The notes beneath the pieces are model-generated. The model was not told the origin of the DNA and made no database searches. It saw nothing but the letters and a program-made list of their open reading frames with translations. From assembly GCA_028724545.1 (NCBI GenBank), contig JAQYCU010000024.1, positions 1-64,000 of the forward strand: DNA of 64,000 nt, given 5' to 3'. Shown here piece by piece: positions 9,256-18,533 of this stretch (within the stretch, counting starts at the first letter, position 1; each line of letters starts with the position of its first letter). Source of the DNA: a bacterium. Its GTDB lineage: Bacteria; Bacillota; Clostridia; Lachnospirales; Lachnospiraceae. Made by a program: the position numbers and the translations under genes.

Positions 9256-9870
9256 ATGAAAGTAACGAGTGTGAATTTAGAAAATGTTTGTGGAATTACC
9301 AGTAAAATTCCTGAGAACCAGATGGTAGAAATCGCTTTTGCAGGACGTTCCAATGTTGGAAAGTCTTCCCTGATTAATTCCCTGATAAACCGTAAAGCAT
9401 ATGCAAGAACTTCCCAGCAGCCGGGAAAAACGCAGACTATCAACTTTTACAATATTAATCAGGCATTGTATTTCGTGGATTTACCCGGATATGGTTATGC
9501 AAAGGTTTCCCAACAGACTGTCCAGAAATGGGGGAAAATGATAGATGGTTATCTGGAAAAATCAAAAGTGCTGCGTCTGATATTTCTTCTGGTGGATATT
9601 CGTCATAAGCCAAACCAGAATGATAAGCAGATGTATGACTGGTGCATCCATTATGGCTTTAATCCGATTGTGATAGCGACAAAAGCAGATAAAGTAAAGC
9701 GTTCACAGAAAAATGCCCTGACAAAACAAATCAGGGAAACTTTGCAGGTCATAGAAGGAACACCGGTTATTCCATTTTCTTCCGTGACGAAAGAAGGCAA
9801 GGATGAAATCTGGGAATATATCGATATGATGTATCAGGCATTTGAAGAGGAAAAGACAATGCAGGAATAG
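9256..9870 (+). CDS. engB: Ribosome biogenesis GTPase EngB (YsxC/YihA)
   Basis: Small GTPase needed for late assembly of the 50S subunit. G1 GRSNVGKS is at residues 30-37, G3 is DLPGYG and G4 is TKADK. I chose the third of three nearby ATGs (9256) because GGAG sits 6 bases before it; the ATG at 9244 overlaps that site. In Bacillus-type gene order this gene follows lon. Here it directly follows clpX after a terminator, so it probably has its own promoter, though I could not place one convincingly. The nearest TTGACA (9234) is too close to the start. Confidence 0.95.
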   Translation: MKVTSVNLENVCGITSKIPENQMVEIAFAGRSNVGKSSLINSLINRKAYARTSQQPGKTQTINFYNINQALYFVDLPGYGYAKVSQQTVQKWGKMIDGYLEKSKVLRLIFLLVDIRHKPNQNDKQMYDWCIHYGFNPIVIATKADKVKRSQKNALTKQIRETLQVIEGTPVIPFSSVTKEGKDEIWEYIDMMYQAFEEEKTMQE

Positions 9871-9966
9871 GTTGTTCTGCTTTCGGCAAGAAAAGTGAGT
9901 AAAGTGCTAGAATCGTACATTCGTTAGAAAACAGGCAAAAGTAACATGTGAGAGGTGGAAAAAAGT

Positions 9967-11682
9967 ATGAAAGATACAAAAAAGAAATGTAAAAAAATGA
10001 TTCGCAAAACATCATTTTGCAGACTGGCATTCGTTTTAATGCTTGCTTTGTCTGCCGTTTTATTTCAGAATGCTGCAAAAGCAGAGGAAAATCTTCTGAA
10101 AGTAACAGAAAAAACGGTATATGCAGGTGATGAGATAACCATTAGTGATTATTTTTCAGACAAGGAACTGGCAGGTGTGACATATTCATTTGCAGCTACA
10201 AACACAGATTCTTCCTGTGTAACACTGGATGAAAAGACAGGTCTGGTAACAGCGAAGAAAGCTGGAAACGTGAGCATACAGATTATGTATACACTGGCAG
10301 ATGAAACGAATACGCATATCGAAACATTTCTGGTGACGGTATATGATGCAGAAGAAATAACGGCAGCATATGGCTCCGAAGTGACATATCAGGCATATTC
10401 CGTATATGCACCGGAAGAATTTTCTTACTCTTTTTCTGCTGACAGCGTAGTGCCTGCCAGTCAGGAAGACCAGTGGCTCATTCAGGGATTTCGTGACTGT
10501 GAAGTGACGGTTCAGAATGGAGAAAGAAAGATTACCGTAGCTGTTGTTCATGTGACGCAGCCGGTATTTGAGGCCGGTGAAAACCTGACACGGGCAACAG
10601 GCATTGAACCATATTTCCCGGAACTGACCGGCTATACTGCATTAGGGGAAGAAAAAGACATTATTTGGAGTGTAGAAGATGAAACAATTGCTGACATAAC
10701 AGAAAAAGGAATTCAGGCAAAATGTGTTGGCAAAACGACACTGGAAGCAAAAATTACGGCACGAAATGGAGATGTTGCAACGGTTACGGCAACCTTTACG
10801 GCAACAGACCCGAAACTGGAAAAGACATTATATGTGATTGCAAAAGGCATAAAAAAGACCGTTACGGTTACGGGAACCTGTGAAAACAGTATCTATGTAT
10901 GTGACGCAAATGATTTAACCTGTGCATATTTTATAGAGAAAAACAAATTGTATGCCAACTATAAAGGAACGGCTGAACTGTCATTATTTGTCGATGGAAA
11001 GCCTCTGACAATTAAAGTTATTGTTACGAATCCGAAATACAGTCAGAAAAAATTTACAATGTATAAAGGACAGACAAAGAAATTTTCGCTTTCCGGTCTG
11101 GATAAGACCAATAGTCAGGTTACTTATAAGACAACAAATAAAAAAGTAGCAAGGGTTTCAAGCACCGGCAAGGTTAAAGCTGTAAAAATCGGTGTTACCA
11201 GAATACAGGCAAAGGCTGATGGCAAGACGATTACTGTCTGGATTGAAATTGCAGCAAAGAGAGCATATCGTGCAGCCAAAAAGGAAATTTCTATTTCCAA
11301 GAGAAAAACAAGATACAGTCAGGCAAGAAGAATGCAGAAAGGCTATTATGACTGCAGTTCCATTGTATCAAGGGTATATCGCCAGTATGGTGTTTACTTT
11401 GGAAGAAAATCAGGATGGTCGCCTACGGCAGCAGGCATTGGGCAGTGGTGCAGCAGCCATCATAAGGTAATTGCAAAAAAAGCAATTTCTTCTAACAAGT
11501 TAGTGCCAGGAGATTTGATTTTTTATTCCTATACGAGAAATGGAAGATATCGTAATATCAGCCATATAGAGATGTATGTAGGAAATGGAAAAAGCGTGTC
11601 TGCAAGCAGCAGCTATAACAGGGTTGTTCATTATGGATACAAAAAAAGTTCGGTTGTATTGATTGCACGTCCACTCAAATAA
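9967..11682 (+). CDS. Secreted NlpC/P60 hydrolase with bacterial Ig-like domains
   Basis: Predicted cell-wall peptidase. A basic N-terminus and hydrophobic signal segment (about residues 18-40, ending NAAKAEE) indicate secretion. Several Ig-like modules follow; the clearest is the BIG2 type around the KKFTMYKGQTKKFSLSGL block. The C-terminal NlpC/P60 domain has Cys463 in YYDCSSIV and His533 in ISHIEMYVG as the likely catalytic pair. I chose the ATG at 9967 over an in-frame GTG 12 bases upstream because GAGGTGG lies 8 bases before it. The natural substrate is presumably peptidoglycan stem peptides, which is inferred. The next gene makes peptidoglycan precursor. Confidence 0.85.
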   Translation: MKDTKKKCKKMIRKTSFCRLAFVLMLALSAVLFQNAAKAEENLLKVTEKTVYAGDEITISDYFSDKELAGVTYSFAATNTDSSCVTLDEKTGLVTAKKAGNVSIQIMYTLADETNTHIETFLVTVYDAEEITAAYGSEVTYQAYSVYAPEEFSYSFSADSVVPASQEDQWLIQGFRDCEVTVQNGERKITVAVVHVTQPVFEAGENLTRATGIEPYFPELTGYTALGEEKDIIWSVEDETIADITEKGIQAKCVGKTTLEAKITARNGDVATVTATFTATDPKLEKTLYVIAKGIKKTVTVTGTCENSIYVCDANDLTCAYFIEKNKLYANYKGTAELSLFVDGKPLTIKVIVTNPKYSQKKFTMYKGQTKKFSLSGLDKTNSQVTYKTTNKKVARVSSTGKVKAVKIGVTRIQAKADGKTITVWIEIAAKRAYRAAKKEISISKRKTRYSQARRMQKGYYDCSSIVSRVYRQYGVYFGRKSGWSPTAAGIGQWCSSHHKVIAKKAISSNKLVPGDLIFYSYTRNGRYRNISHIEMYVGNGKSVSASSSYNRVVHYGYKKSSVVLIARPLK

Positions 11683-11722
11683 ATATACGGTACAGGAAAG
11701 TCAGACGGCGCTGATGACAGAG

Positions 11723-11750
11723 TTGACAAAATGCACGGCTGTGATAAGAT
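11723..11750 (+). promoter_or_regulatory. Promoter of ddl-murF
   Basis: A perfect TTGACA, 16-base spacer, TAAGAT, about 62 bases upstream of the start codon. Confidence 0.65.
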
Positions 11751-11811
11751 GAGTAAGGAATAATTAGGAATAAAATGATAGGAATTTTTTGATTCTTGAA
11801 TGGAGGATTTG

Positions 11812-14325
11812 ATGAATATTGTAGTATTAGCCGGTGGGCTTAGCACAGAACGCGATGTGTCAATCAGCACAGGAACGCAGGTTTGTAAGGCACTTAGAAG
11901 TAAAGGGCATAACGCTGTTTTGTTAGATGTTTTTTTGGGATATCAGGGAAGTCTTGATTTTGAACATGTTTTTGAGGAAAAAGAATCCCTTCTTTCGCAG
12001 GAAACGGTTATCCGGACGCAGGACCCGGATATTGAGAAAATCAAAGCACTTCGTGGTGAGGATGCTTCCTGCTTTTTTGGACCAAATGTAATAGAACTTT
12101 GCCAGAAAGCAGATATCGTTTATATGGCACTTCACGGTGCTGATGGAGAAAATGGAAAAGTCCAGGCAGCTTTTGATATTTTGGGAATCCGTTATACCGG
12201 CTCTGGTTATTTTGGCAGTGCATTGGCGATGGATAAGGGAATGGCTAAGAAAATTTTCCTGCAGGCAGGCATTCCGACGCCGGACGGTTATACTGTCAAA
12301 AAAGGACAGGATATTTCTGATGATGGGAAAGTCCCATATCCTTGTATTGTGAAACCTTGTTGTGGTGGCTCCAGTGTTGGCGTCAGTATGGCAAATAATG
12401 AGGAAGAATATCGTCAGGCACTGGAACTGGGATTTCGTTATGAAGAAGAACTTTTGGTGGAAGAATGCATTAAGGGAAGAGAATTTTCTGTTGGCGTAAT
12501 CGACGGGAAGAGCCTTCCGGTCATTGAAATTATTCCTAAAGATGGTTTTTATGATTATGAAACAAAATATCAGCCGGGAATGGCTACCGATGTATGTCCT
12601 GCTGAGTTATCAGAAGAACTGACAAAGCAGATGCAGGAATATGCCATTGCTGTTTACCGGGAGTTACGTTTAGAAACGTATGGAAGAATTGATTTCTTAT
12701 TAGATGCTGATAATAAGATGTACTGTCTGGAGGCAAATACACTTCCGGGAATGACTCCAACAAGCCTGTTGCCACAGGAGGCTCAGGTAGTTGGCATAGA
12801 ATATGGCGATTTGTGTGAACAGATTATCGGAAAGTCATTAGAAAAATACGAAGGTAAAAAAAAACAGAATCTTTCCGGGGGTAATTATACTTTAGGCGAT
12901 ATGGTGCCGGTCTGGACATCGAAAATGCAGGGAATGACATTGGAAAACATTGCAATGGCATGTCACGGAACGTATGTCGGACCAGAGGATGCAAAGCAAA
13001 AAGAAGCCTCTATGATTACAACAGACAGCCGTCAGATTGAAAAAGACTGTGTTTTTGTAGCCATCAAAGGTGCACGTGTCGATGGAAATGATTTTGTGAT
13101 GCCTTCTTATGAAGGTGGAGCGTTGTGCTGCATTTCGGAGAAAGAGCCTGAGAATGCCGAAAGACCATATATTGTAGTAGAATCCTGCTATCAGGCATTA
13201 AAAGATATGGCAGAATTATATCGTAACAGTTTACAGACTACCATTATCGGTATTACGGGCAGTGTTGGAAAAACAACGACGAAAGAAATGATTGCTTCTG
13301 TCTTGTCAGAACATTTTTGCACAATTAAGACAAAGGGAAACTTTAATAATGAAGTAGGTGTTCCACTGACATTATTCAGAATCAGAAAAGAGCATAAAGT
13401 TGCCATTGTGGAAATGGGAATCAGTGAGTTTGGTGAGATGACACGTTTAAGCAAAATGGTGCGTCCTGACAACTGCGTGATTACAAATATCGGACAATGC
13501 CATCTGGAAAATCTGCATGACAGGGATGGGGTATTACAGGCAAAAACAGAAATTTTCACATCAATGAATCCGGAAGGAACCATTTACTTAAACGGGGATG
13601 ATGATAAACTGATTACGGTCAGAGAGTCGCAGAACAGGAAAATACGTTTTTATGGTATTGATAACCAAAAAGGAATTTATGCAAAAGAGATTCAGAATCT
13701 GGGCTTAAAAGGAACCAGGGCAACCGTTGTTACTCCAGACAAAGAGTTCACAATAACCGTGCCGGTGCCGGGGCAGCATATGGTATTAAATGCACTGGCA
13801 GCAGTTGCAATTGCACTGGATTTAGGTATGACAGAAGAAGAAATTTGTGCCGGTATCGCAAAATTCAAACCGGTAGGAGGTCACAGCAGTTTAATCGAAA
13901 CGAAAACAATGACTGTTTTAGATGACTGCTATAATGCCAATCCGGTATCGATGAAGGCAGGATTTGATGTGTTAAGCAATGCACTGGGCAGAAAAATTGC
14001 GATTGTCGGTGATATGTTTGAACTGGGTAAAAATGAAGAAAGCCTGCATTATGAAACAGGTAAATATGCTGCTCAATCGGGCATTGATTTACTGGTTTGT
14101 GTCGGTACACTGGCAAAGCATATTTATGATGGAGCCGTTCATACGATTGCAAAGCAAAATGCAGATGCAAAGGAAGAAAAACAGATGAAAGTCTGCTATT
14201 ATGCGACAAAGGAAGAAGCCGTCAGTGCACTTCCGGAAATGCTGGAACAGGGAGATACGGTTTTGGTAAAAGCCTCTCATGGAATGCATTTTGAAAAGAT
14301 TGTTGCAGTTTTAAAAGAAATGTGA
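11812..14325 (+). CDS. ddl-murF: Fused D-alanine-D-alanine ligase / MurF (UDP-MurNAc-tripeptide-D-Ala-D-Ala ligase)
   Basis: One 837-residue frame carrying two consecutive wall-synthesis enzymes. Residues 1-345 are an ATP-grasp Ddl, with HGADGENG, KPCCGGSSVG, the FYDYETKY loop whose Tyr fits D-Ala-D-Ala rather than D-Ala-D-Lac specificity, and EANTLPGMT. A short KKKQ linker near 350 leads into a complete MurF with DSR near 405, P-loop GITGSVGKTTTKE at 480-491, KGNFNNEVGVPLTLF, and DDCYNANPVSM. There is no stop codon or frameshift between them. The product of Ddl is the substrate of MurF, so fusion could couple the two steps. I chose the ATG at 11812 (GGAGG 5 bases upstream). Both domains keep their key residues, so both are probably active. 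Confidence 0.93.
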   Translation: MNIVVLAGGLSTERDVSISTGTQVCKALRSKGHNAVLLDVFLGYQGSLDFEHVFEEKESLLSQETVIRTQDPDIEKIKALRGEDASCFFGPNVIELCQKADIVYMALHGADGENGKVQAAFDILGIRYTGSGYFGSALAMDKGMAKKIFLQAGIPTPDGYTVKKGQDISDDGKVPYPCIVKPCCGGSSVGVSMANNEEEYRQALELGFRYEEELLVEECIKGREFSVGVIDGKSLPVIEIIPKDGFYDYETKYQPGMATDVCPAELSEELTKQMQEYAIAVYRELRLETYGRIDFLLDADNKMYCLEANTLPGMTPTSLLPQEAQVVGIEYGDLCEQIIGKSLEKYEGKKKQNLSGGNYTLGDMVPVWTSKMQGMTLENIAMACHGTYVGPEDAKQKEASMITTDSRQIEKDCVFVAIKGARVDGNDFVMPSYEGGALCCISEKEPENAERPYIVVESCYQALKDMAELYRNSLQTTIIGITGSVGKTTTKEMIASVLSEHFCTIKTKGNFNNEVGVPLTLFRIRKEHKVAIVEMGISEFGEMTRLSKMVRPDNCVITNIGQCHLENLHDRDGVLQAKTEIFTSMNPEGTIYLNGDDDKLITVRESQNRKIRFYGIDNQKGIYAKEIQNLGLKGTRATVVTPDKEFTITVPVPGQHMVLNALAAVAIALDLGMTEEEICAGIAKFKPVGGHSSLIETKTMTVLDDCYNANPVSMKAGFDVLSNALGRKIAIVGDMFELGKNEESLHYETGKYAAQSGIDLLVCVGTLAKHIYDGAVHTIAKQNADAKEEKQMKVCYYATKEEAVSALPEMLEQGDTVLVKASHGMHFEKIVAVLKEM

Positions 14326-14331
14326 TAGAAT
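14303..14331 (+). promoter_or_regulatory. Promoter of the pheST T-box transcript
   Basis: TTGCAG, 17-base spacer, TAGAAT, overlapping the end of murF. Transcription would start near 14338, just ahead of the T-box leader. Confidence 0.65.
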
Positions 14332-14339
14332 AGATTGCG

Positions 14340-14707
14340 TTTATAAAAGAAAGCGATGATTGTGTTTAGTAAGTGAGTCCGATTCGGATAGAGAGAGAAT
14401 GTCCTCGGCTGAAAGCATTCTTACGTTCCCGGATGAACTGAATTTCCCACAGGAGCAGTACCTTTGAAGGTTGTCTGTCAGATGCAGACGGATTGTGTAG
14501 AAGGTAACGTAGCCAAGCGTTAATTGGAATGAAGTGTTTATGATGAATAAGATATCGGCAAAGAGATAGTTATCCGTTTTTCCGATATCCTGTTTACATA
14601 AGAATCAGGGTGGTACCGCGGCAAAGCCGTCCCTGCAGTTAGCAGATTGCAGGATGCCTTGAGAAAAAGAGAAACTTAACTTCCTGCAGATGGCAGGAAG
14701 TTTTTTT
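14340..14707 (+). promoter_or_regulatory. T-box leader for pheST (probably tRNA-Phe)
   Basis: The T-box sequence AGGGTGGTACCGCG lies at 14607-14620, with its antiterminator partner CGTCCCT shortly after. TGGT can pair with the ACCA end of uncharged tRNA. Stem I lies in the 5' 110 bases, and the likely specifier is UUC (Phe) at 14444-14446, in GAATTTCCC. An alternative CCTGCA/TGCAGG helix follows, and then the terminator. Uncharged tRNA-Phe should stabilise the antiterminator and switch on pheST. The specifier placement is an inference from position and from the downstream genes. Confidence 0.92.
14679..14707 (+). terminator. T-box-controlled terminator ahead of pheS
   Basis: A perfect 9-pair stem (ACTTCCTGC with GCAGGAAGT, 5-base loop) followed by six T. 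Confidence 0.85.
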
Positions 14708-14853
14708 GTTATAAGAAGAATTTTTCTCGGTTTTCTTGTTATAGAAGACAGAAAGTGTCTGTAAAAAAGGAACTGCCTGCTATAGTAAAATGGCATTTGA
14801 AAAGGTGTCATTTGTAACGAGAGAGTTTCAATAATAGAAAGGAAAGAAGTATT

Positions 14854-15873
14854 ATGAAAGAGAAATTAGCCGAAATCATGGAAGATGCCATGCAGCAGAT
14901 TGCTGAATCAAAACAGCTGGACAAGTTGAATGATATCCGCGTTGCCTTTTTAGGAAAGAAAGGTGAGCTGACTTCCGTTTTAAAATCCATGAAGGATGTA
15001 GCACCGGAAGACAGACCGAAAGTTGGCCAGATGGTAAACGAGGCACGTGCAAAGATTGAAAAAGAATTAGAAGAAAAGAAAGCTGCTTTTGAAAAGAAGA
15101 TTCTGGAAGAAAAATTAAAGAGTGAAACGATTGATGTTACTCTGCCGGGTAAAAAACAGGCAGCAGGTCATCGCCATCCGAATACGATTACATTACAGGA
15201 AGTAGAAGATATCTTCATTGGAATGGGTTATAAAGTAGTAGAAGGACCGGAAGTAGAGTATGATTATTACAATTTTGAAGCATTGAATATTCCGGCAAAC
15301 CATCCGGCAAAGGATGAACAGGATACTTTTTACATTACAAAAGATATTCTGCTTCGTTCGCAGACATCTTCTGTACAGGTTCACGAAATGGAAAAGGGAA
15401 AACTTCCAATCCGTATGATTGCGCCGGGAAGAGTATTCCGTTCGGATGAGGTGGATGCAACACATTCTCCTACTTTCCATCAGATAGAAGGACTTGTTAT
15501 TGATAAGAATATTACATTTGCAGATTTAAAAGGAACATTACAGGAATTTGCCATTCGTCTGTTTGGAGAAGGCACAAAAGTAAAATTCCGTCCACATCAT
15601 TTCCAGTTTACGGAGCCAAGTGCTGAGATGGATGTTTCCTGCTTCAAATGTGGAGGAAAAGGATGCCGTTTCTGTAAAGGTTCCGGCTGGGTTGAAATTT
15701 TAGGATGTGGAATGGTTCATCCACACGTGTTAGAAATGAGTGGCATTGACCCGGAAGAATATACAGGATTTGCTTTTGGTGTAGGTTTAGAGCGTATTGC
15801 ATTGTTCAAATATGAAATTGATGATATGAGATTATTATATGAAAATGACACACGCTTTTTAAAACAGTTTTAG
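14854..15873 (+). CDS. pheS: Phenylalanine-tRNA ligase alpha subunit
   Basis: Catalytic subunit of the alpha2-beta2 enzyme that charges tRNA-Phe. An N-terminal coiled-coil (about residues 1-85) binds tRNA. The class II core follows, with TEPSAEMDVSC (motif 2 region), the cysteine-rich CFKCGGKGCRFCKGSG segment and motif 3 GFAFGVGLERIALFKY. The 339-residue length is standard. AAAGGA precedes the ATG. It is expressed from the T-box leader together with pheT, which starts 17 bases downstream. Confidence 0.97.
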   Translation: MKEKLAEIMEDAMQQIAESKQLDKLNDIRVAFLGKKGELTSVLKSMKDVAPEDRPKVGQMVNEARAKIEKELEEKKAAFEKKILEEKLKSETIDVTLPGKKQAAGHRHPNTITLQEVEDIFIGMGYKVVEGPEVEYDYYNFEALNIPANHPAKDEQDTFYITKDILLRSQTSSVQVHEMEKGKLPIRMIAPGRVFRSDEVDATHSPTFHQIEGLVIDKNITFADLKGTLQEFAIRLFGEGTKVKFRPHHFQFTEPSAEMDVSCFKCGGKGCRFCKGSGWVEILGCGMVHPHVLEMSGIDPEEYTGFAFGVGLERIALFKYEIDDMRLLYENDTRFLKQF

Positions 15874-15890
15874 GAGAGAGGAGAATTAGG

Positions 15891-18329
15891 ATGGATACAT
15901 CATTATCTTGGATTAAAGCATATGTGCCGGATTTGGATTGTACGGCACAGGAATATACAGATGCCATGACACTTTCAGGCACTAAGGTGGAAGGATTTAC
16001 AGAATTAGATAAAAATTTGGAGAAAATCGTAGTTGGTAAAATTAATAAAATCGAAAAACATCCGGATGCAGATAAATTAATTATCTGTCAGGTACAGATT
16101 GACGAAGAAGGAACGGAAATCCAGATTGTAACAGGTGCACCAAATGTCAAAGAAGGAGATAAAGTCCCGGTTGTATTAGTTGGTGGAAAGGTTGCAGGCA
16201 GCCATCACGACGGCAACGTAGAAGGCGGCTTAAAGATTAAAAAAGGAAAACTTCGTGGAGTAGAATCTTTTGGAATGATGTGTTCCATTGATGAACTTGG
16301 TTCCAGCAAAGATATGTATCCTGATGCGGCAGCAGATGGAATCTATATTCTGAGTGACAATCCGGAATATAACAAAGCACCGGTTGGCGCAGATGTAGTA
16401 GAAGTGCTTGGACTTCATGATGTTACATTTGAATATGAAATCACATCAAACCGTGTAGACTGCTTTGGTGTACTGGGAATTGCCAGAGAAGCAGCAGCAA
16501 CATTTGGCAAAAAGTTTGTTCTACCGGTAGTTACCGAAACAGGAAATGATGAAGATGTCAATGATTATATTTCTGTAGATGTACAGGCACCGGAATTATG
16601 TTCCCGTTATACAGCCAGAGTCGTAAAAAATATCAAGCTCGCACCATCACCGGAATGGATGCAGAGAAGACTTGCTTCCGTGGGAATCCGTCCGATTAAT
16701 AATATTGTTGATATTACAAATTATGTAATGGAAGAATATTCACAGCCAATGCATGCATATGATTTGGACACAATTGCTGACCACAAAATTGTTGTGCGTA
16801 AGGCAGAAAATGGTGAAAAATTCACAACACTGGATGGTCAGGAAAGAGAACTGGACGATACCATGCTTATGATTTGTGATGGTGAGAAAGCTGTTGGACT
16901 TGCCGGTATTATGGGTGGAGAAAACTCTATGATTACGGACAATGTAAAAACAATGCTTTTTGAAGCAGCAACATTTGATGGTACCAACATCCGTCTGTCT
17001 GGTAAAAAATTAGGTATGCGTACTGACGCACAGGCAAAATTTGAAAAAGGTCTGGACCCAAAGACAGCGATGGAAGCTATGAATCGTGCGTGCCAGTTAA
17101 TTGAAGAACTTGGTGCCGGTGAAGTTGTCGGTGGTGCTATTGATTATTATCCGGTAAAGAAAGAACCGATTACGATTGCATATGATGTTGATAAAATCAA
17201 TGCATTATTAGGTACTGATATTCCGGAAGAAGATATGATTCAGTATTTGGAAACAATTGATTTGACGGTAGACAGGGAAAAGAAGGTTGTTATTGTACCA
17301 ACCTGGCGACAGGATTTAGAGCGTCTTGCTGATATTGCAGAAGAAGTAGCACGTTTCTATGGCTATGATAAGATTCCTATGACACTGCCGGAGAGTTCTG
17401 CTACAATGGGTGGCCTTTCTGAAAAATTGATTATAGAGCAGCAGGTAAGAAATATTGTGGAAACATATGGCTTCTGCGAAGGTATGACATATTCGTTTGA
17501 AAGTCCGAAAGTATATGACAAGTTAAACCTTGCCGAGGACGATATTTTGCGCAAGAGCATTGTTATCAGCAATCCATTGGGAGAAGATTACAGCGTGATG
17601 CGTACTTCAGCACTGGGTGGCATGCTGACATCCCTTGCAACAAACTATAACCGTCGTAACAAAGATGTTCGTTTATATGAACTGGCAAATGTTTATCTGC
17701 CAAAAGAACTTCCTCTGACAGAACTTCCTGACGAGAGAGTACAGCTTACGCTGGGAATGTATGGACAGGGTGACTTCTATGATATGAAGGGCGTAGTAGA
17801 GGAAATTCTTACCCGTTTAGGATTAACAGATAAGGCAGAATACGAGCCGGCTGCAGGAAAGACTTTCTTACATCCGGGACGTCAGGCAAATGTAATCTAC
17901 AATGGAAAAGTAGTTGCTTACTTCGGTGAAGTACATCCAAATGTACAGAAAAATTACAATATCGGGGAAAGAACTTATGTAGCAGTTGTTGATTTGGCAG
18001 AACTGATTGCAATGCCAAAAGAAACCGTAAAATATGCCGGTGTGCCAAAATTCCCGGCAATGGTGCGTGACATCAGTCTGGTAATGAAGAAAGAAGTGCT
18101 GGCTGGTGATATCGAAAAGGTTATCAGCAAGAAGGGTGGCGCATTAGTAGAGTCTTATGAACTGTTTGATATTTACGAAGGCGAACAGATTATGAGTGGC
18201 TACAAGTCATTGGCATATAAGATTACTTTCCGTGCAAAAGACAGAACGTTGACAGATGAAGAAGTTTCGGCTGCAATGGACAAAATCATTACTACTTTGG
18301 AGGAGATGGGAGCAACATTGCGTAAGTAG
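15891..18329 (+). CDS. pheT: Phenylalanine-tRNA ligase beta subunit
   Basis: Partner of PheS that holds the editing site and tRNA-binding modules. In order: an EMAP/TRBD-like fold at about residues 40-150, the B3/B4 editing region, B5, a degenerate class II core and a C-terminal FDX-ACB anticodon-binding domain (KFPAMVRDISLVM). The 812-residue length is typical of Firmicutes. The start follows a GGAGAGAGGAGA-rich stretch. It is cotranscribed with pheS. Confidence 0.97.
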   Translation: MDTSLSWIKAYVPDLDCTAQEYTDAMTLSGTKVEGFTELDKNLEKIVVGKINKIEKHPDADKLIICQVQIDEEGTEIQIVTGAPNVKEGDKVPVVLVGGKVAGSHHDGNVEGGLKIKKGKLRGVESFGMMCSIDELGSSKDMYPDAAADGIYILSDNPEYNKAPVGADVVEVLGLHDVTFEYEITSNRVDCFGVLGIAREAAATFGKKFVLPVVTETGNDEDVNDYISVDVQAPELCSRYTARVVKNIKLAPSPEWMQRRLASVGIRPINNIVDITNYVMEEYSQPMHAYDLDTIADHKIVVRKAENGEKFTTLDGQERELDDTMLMICDGEKAVGLAGIMGGENSMITDNVKTMLFEAATFDGTNIRLSGKKLGMRTDAQAKFEKGLDPKTAMEAMNRACQLIEELGAGEVVGGAIDYYPVKKEPITIAYDVDKINALLGTDIPEEDMIQYLETIDLTVDREKKVVIVPTWRQDLERLADIAEEVARFYGYDKIPMTLPESSATMGGLSEKLIIEQQVRNIVETYGFCEGMTYSFESPKVYDKLNLAEDDILRKSIVISNPLGEDYSVMRTSALGGMLTSLATNYNRRNKDVRLYELANVYLPKELPLTELPDERVQLTLGMYGQGDFYDMKGVVEEILTRLGLTDKAEYEPAAGKTFLHPGRQANVIYNGKVVAYFGEVHPNVQKNYNIGERTYVAVVDLAELIAMPKETVKYAGVPKFPAMVRDISLVMKKEVLAGDIEKVISKKGGALVESYELFDIYEGEQIMSGYKSLAYKITFRAKDRTLTDEEVSAAMDKIITTLEEMGATLRK

Positions 18330-18395
18330 TGTTATGACATTTCCTATCTGGTTCGTAAAAAACGGAAAAAAGAGAAAAAGAGCGAAAGAAATCTC

Positions 18396-18424
18396 TTTAC
18401 GGAAAGAAAAACGTAGTATATAAT
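18396..18424 (+). promoter_or_regulatory. Promoter with a consensus -10, followed by a hairpin (module A)
   Basis: Weak -35 TTTACG, 17-base spacer, perfect TATAAT. The stretch 18414-18439 is nearly the same as 20255-20280 upstream of amt: the first 14 and last 8 bases are identical. It should drive the VanZ-like gene. Confidence 0.5.
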
Positions 18425-18444
18425 AATTGAGATGACAAAAAACA

Positions 18445-18472
18445 GACAGTGTTGGCAAAAGTCAGCACTGTC
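18445..18472 (+). other. Leader hairpin of module A
   Basis: GACAGTGTTG pairs with CAGCACTGTC (10 pairs, one wobble, 8-base loop), starting about 14 bases after the predicted transcription start. Only three T follow directly, so it is a poor terminator as drawn. Confidence 0.5.
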
Positions 18473-18533
18473 TTTGCGTTGTTTGTAATATTTTTTTTGG
18501 TTTTGTCTGAAAAGATGAGTGGAGAGTTATAGA

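Noticed and set aside
8442..9443. 333-codon open frame on the minus strand opposite clpX and engB
   Set aside because: It runs antisense through two clear genes, has a Ser/Phe-rich composition expected from complemented coding sequence, and has no family resemblance.
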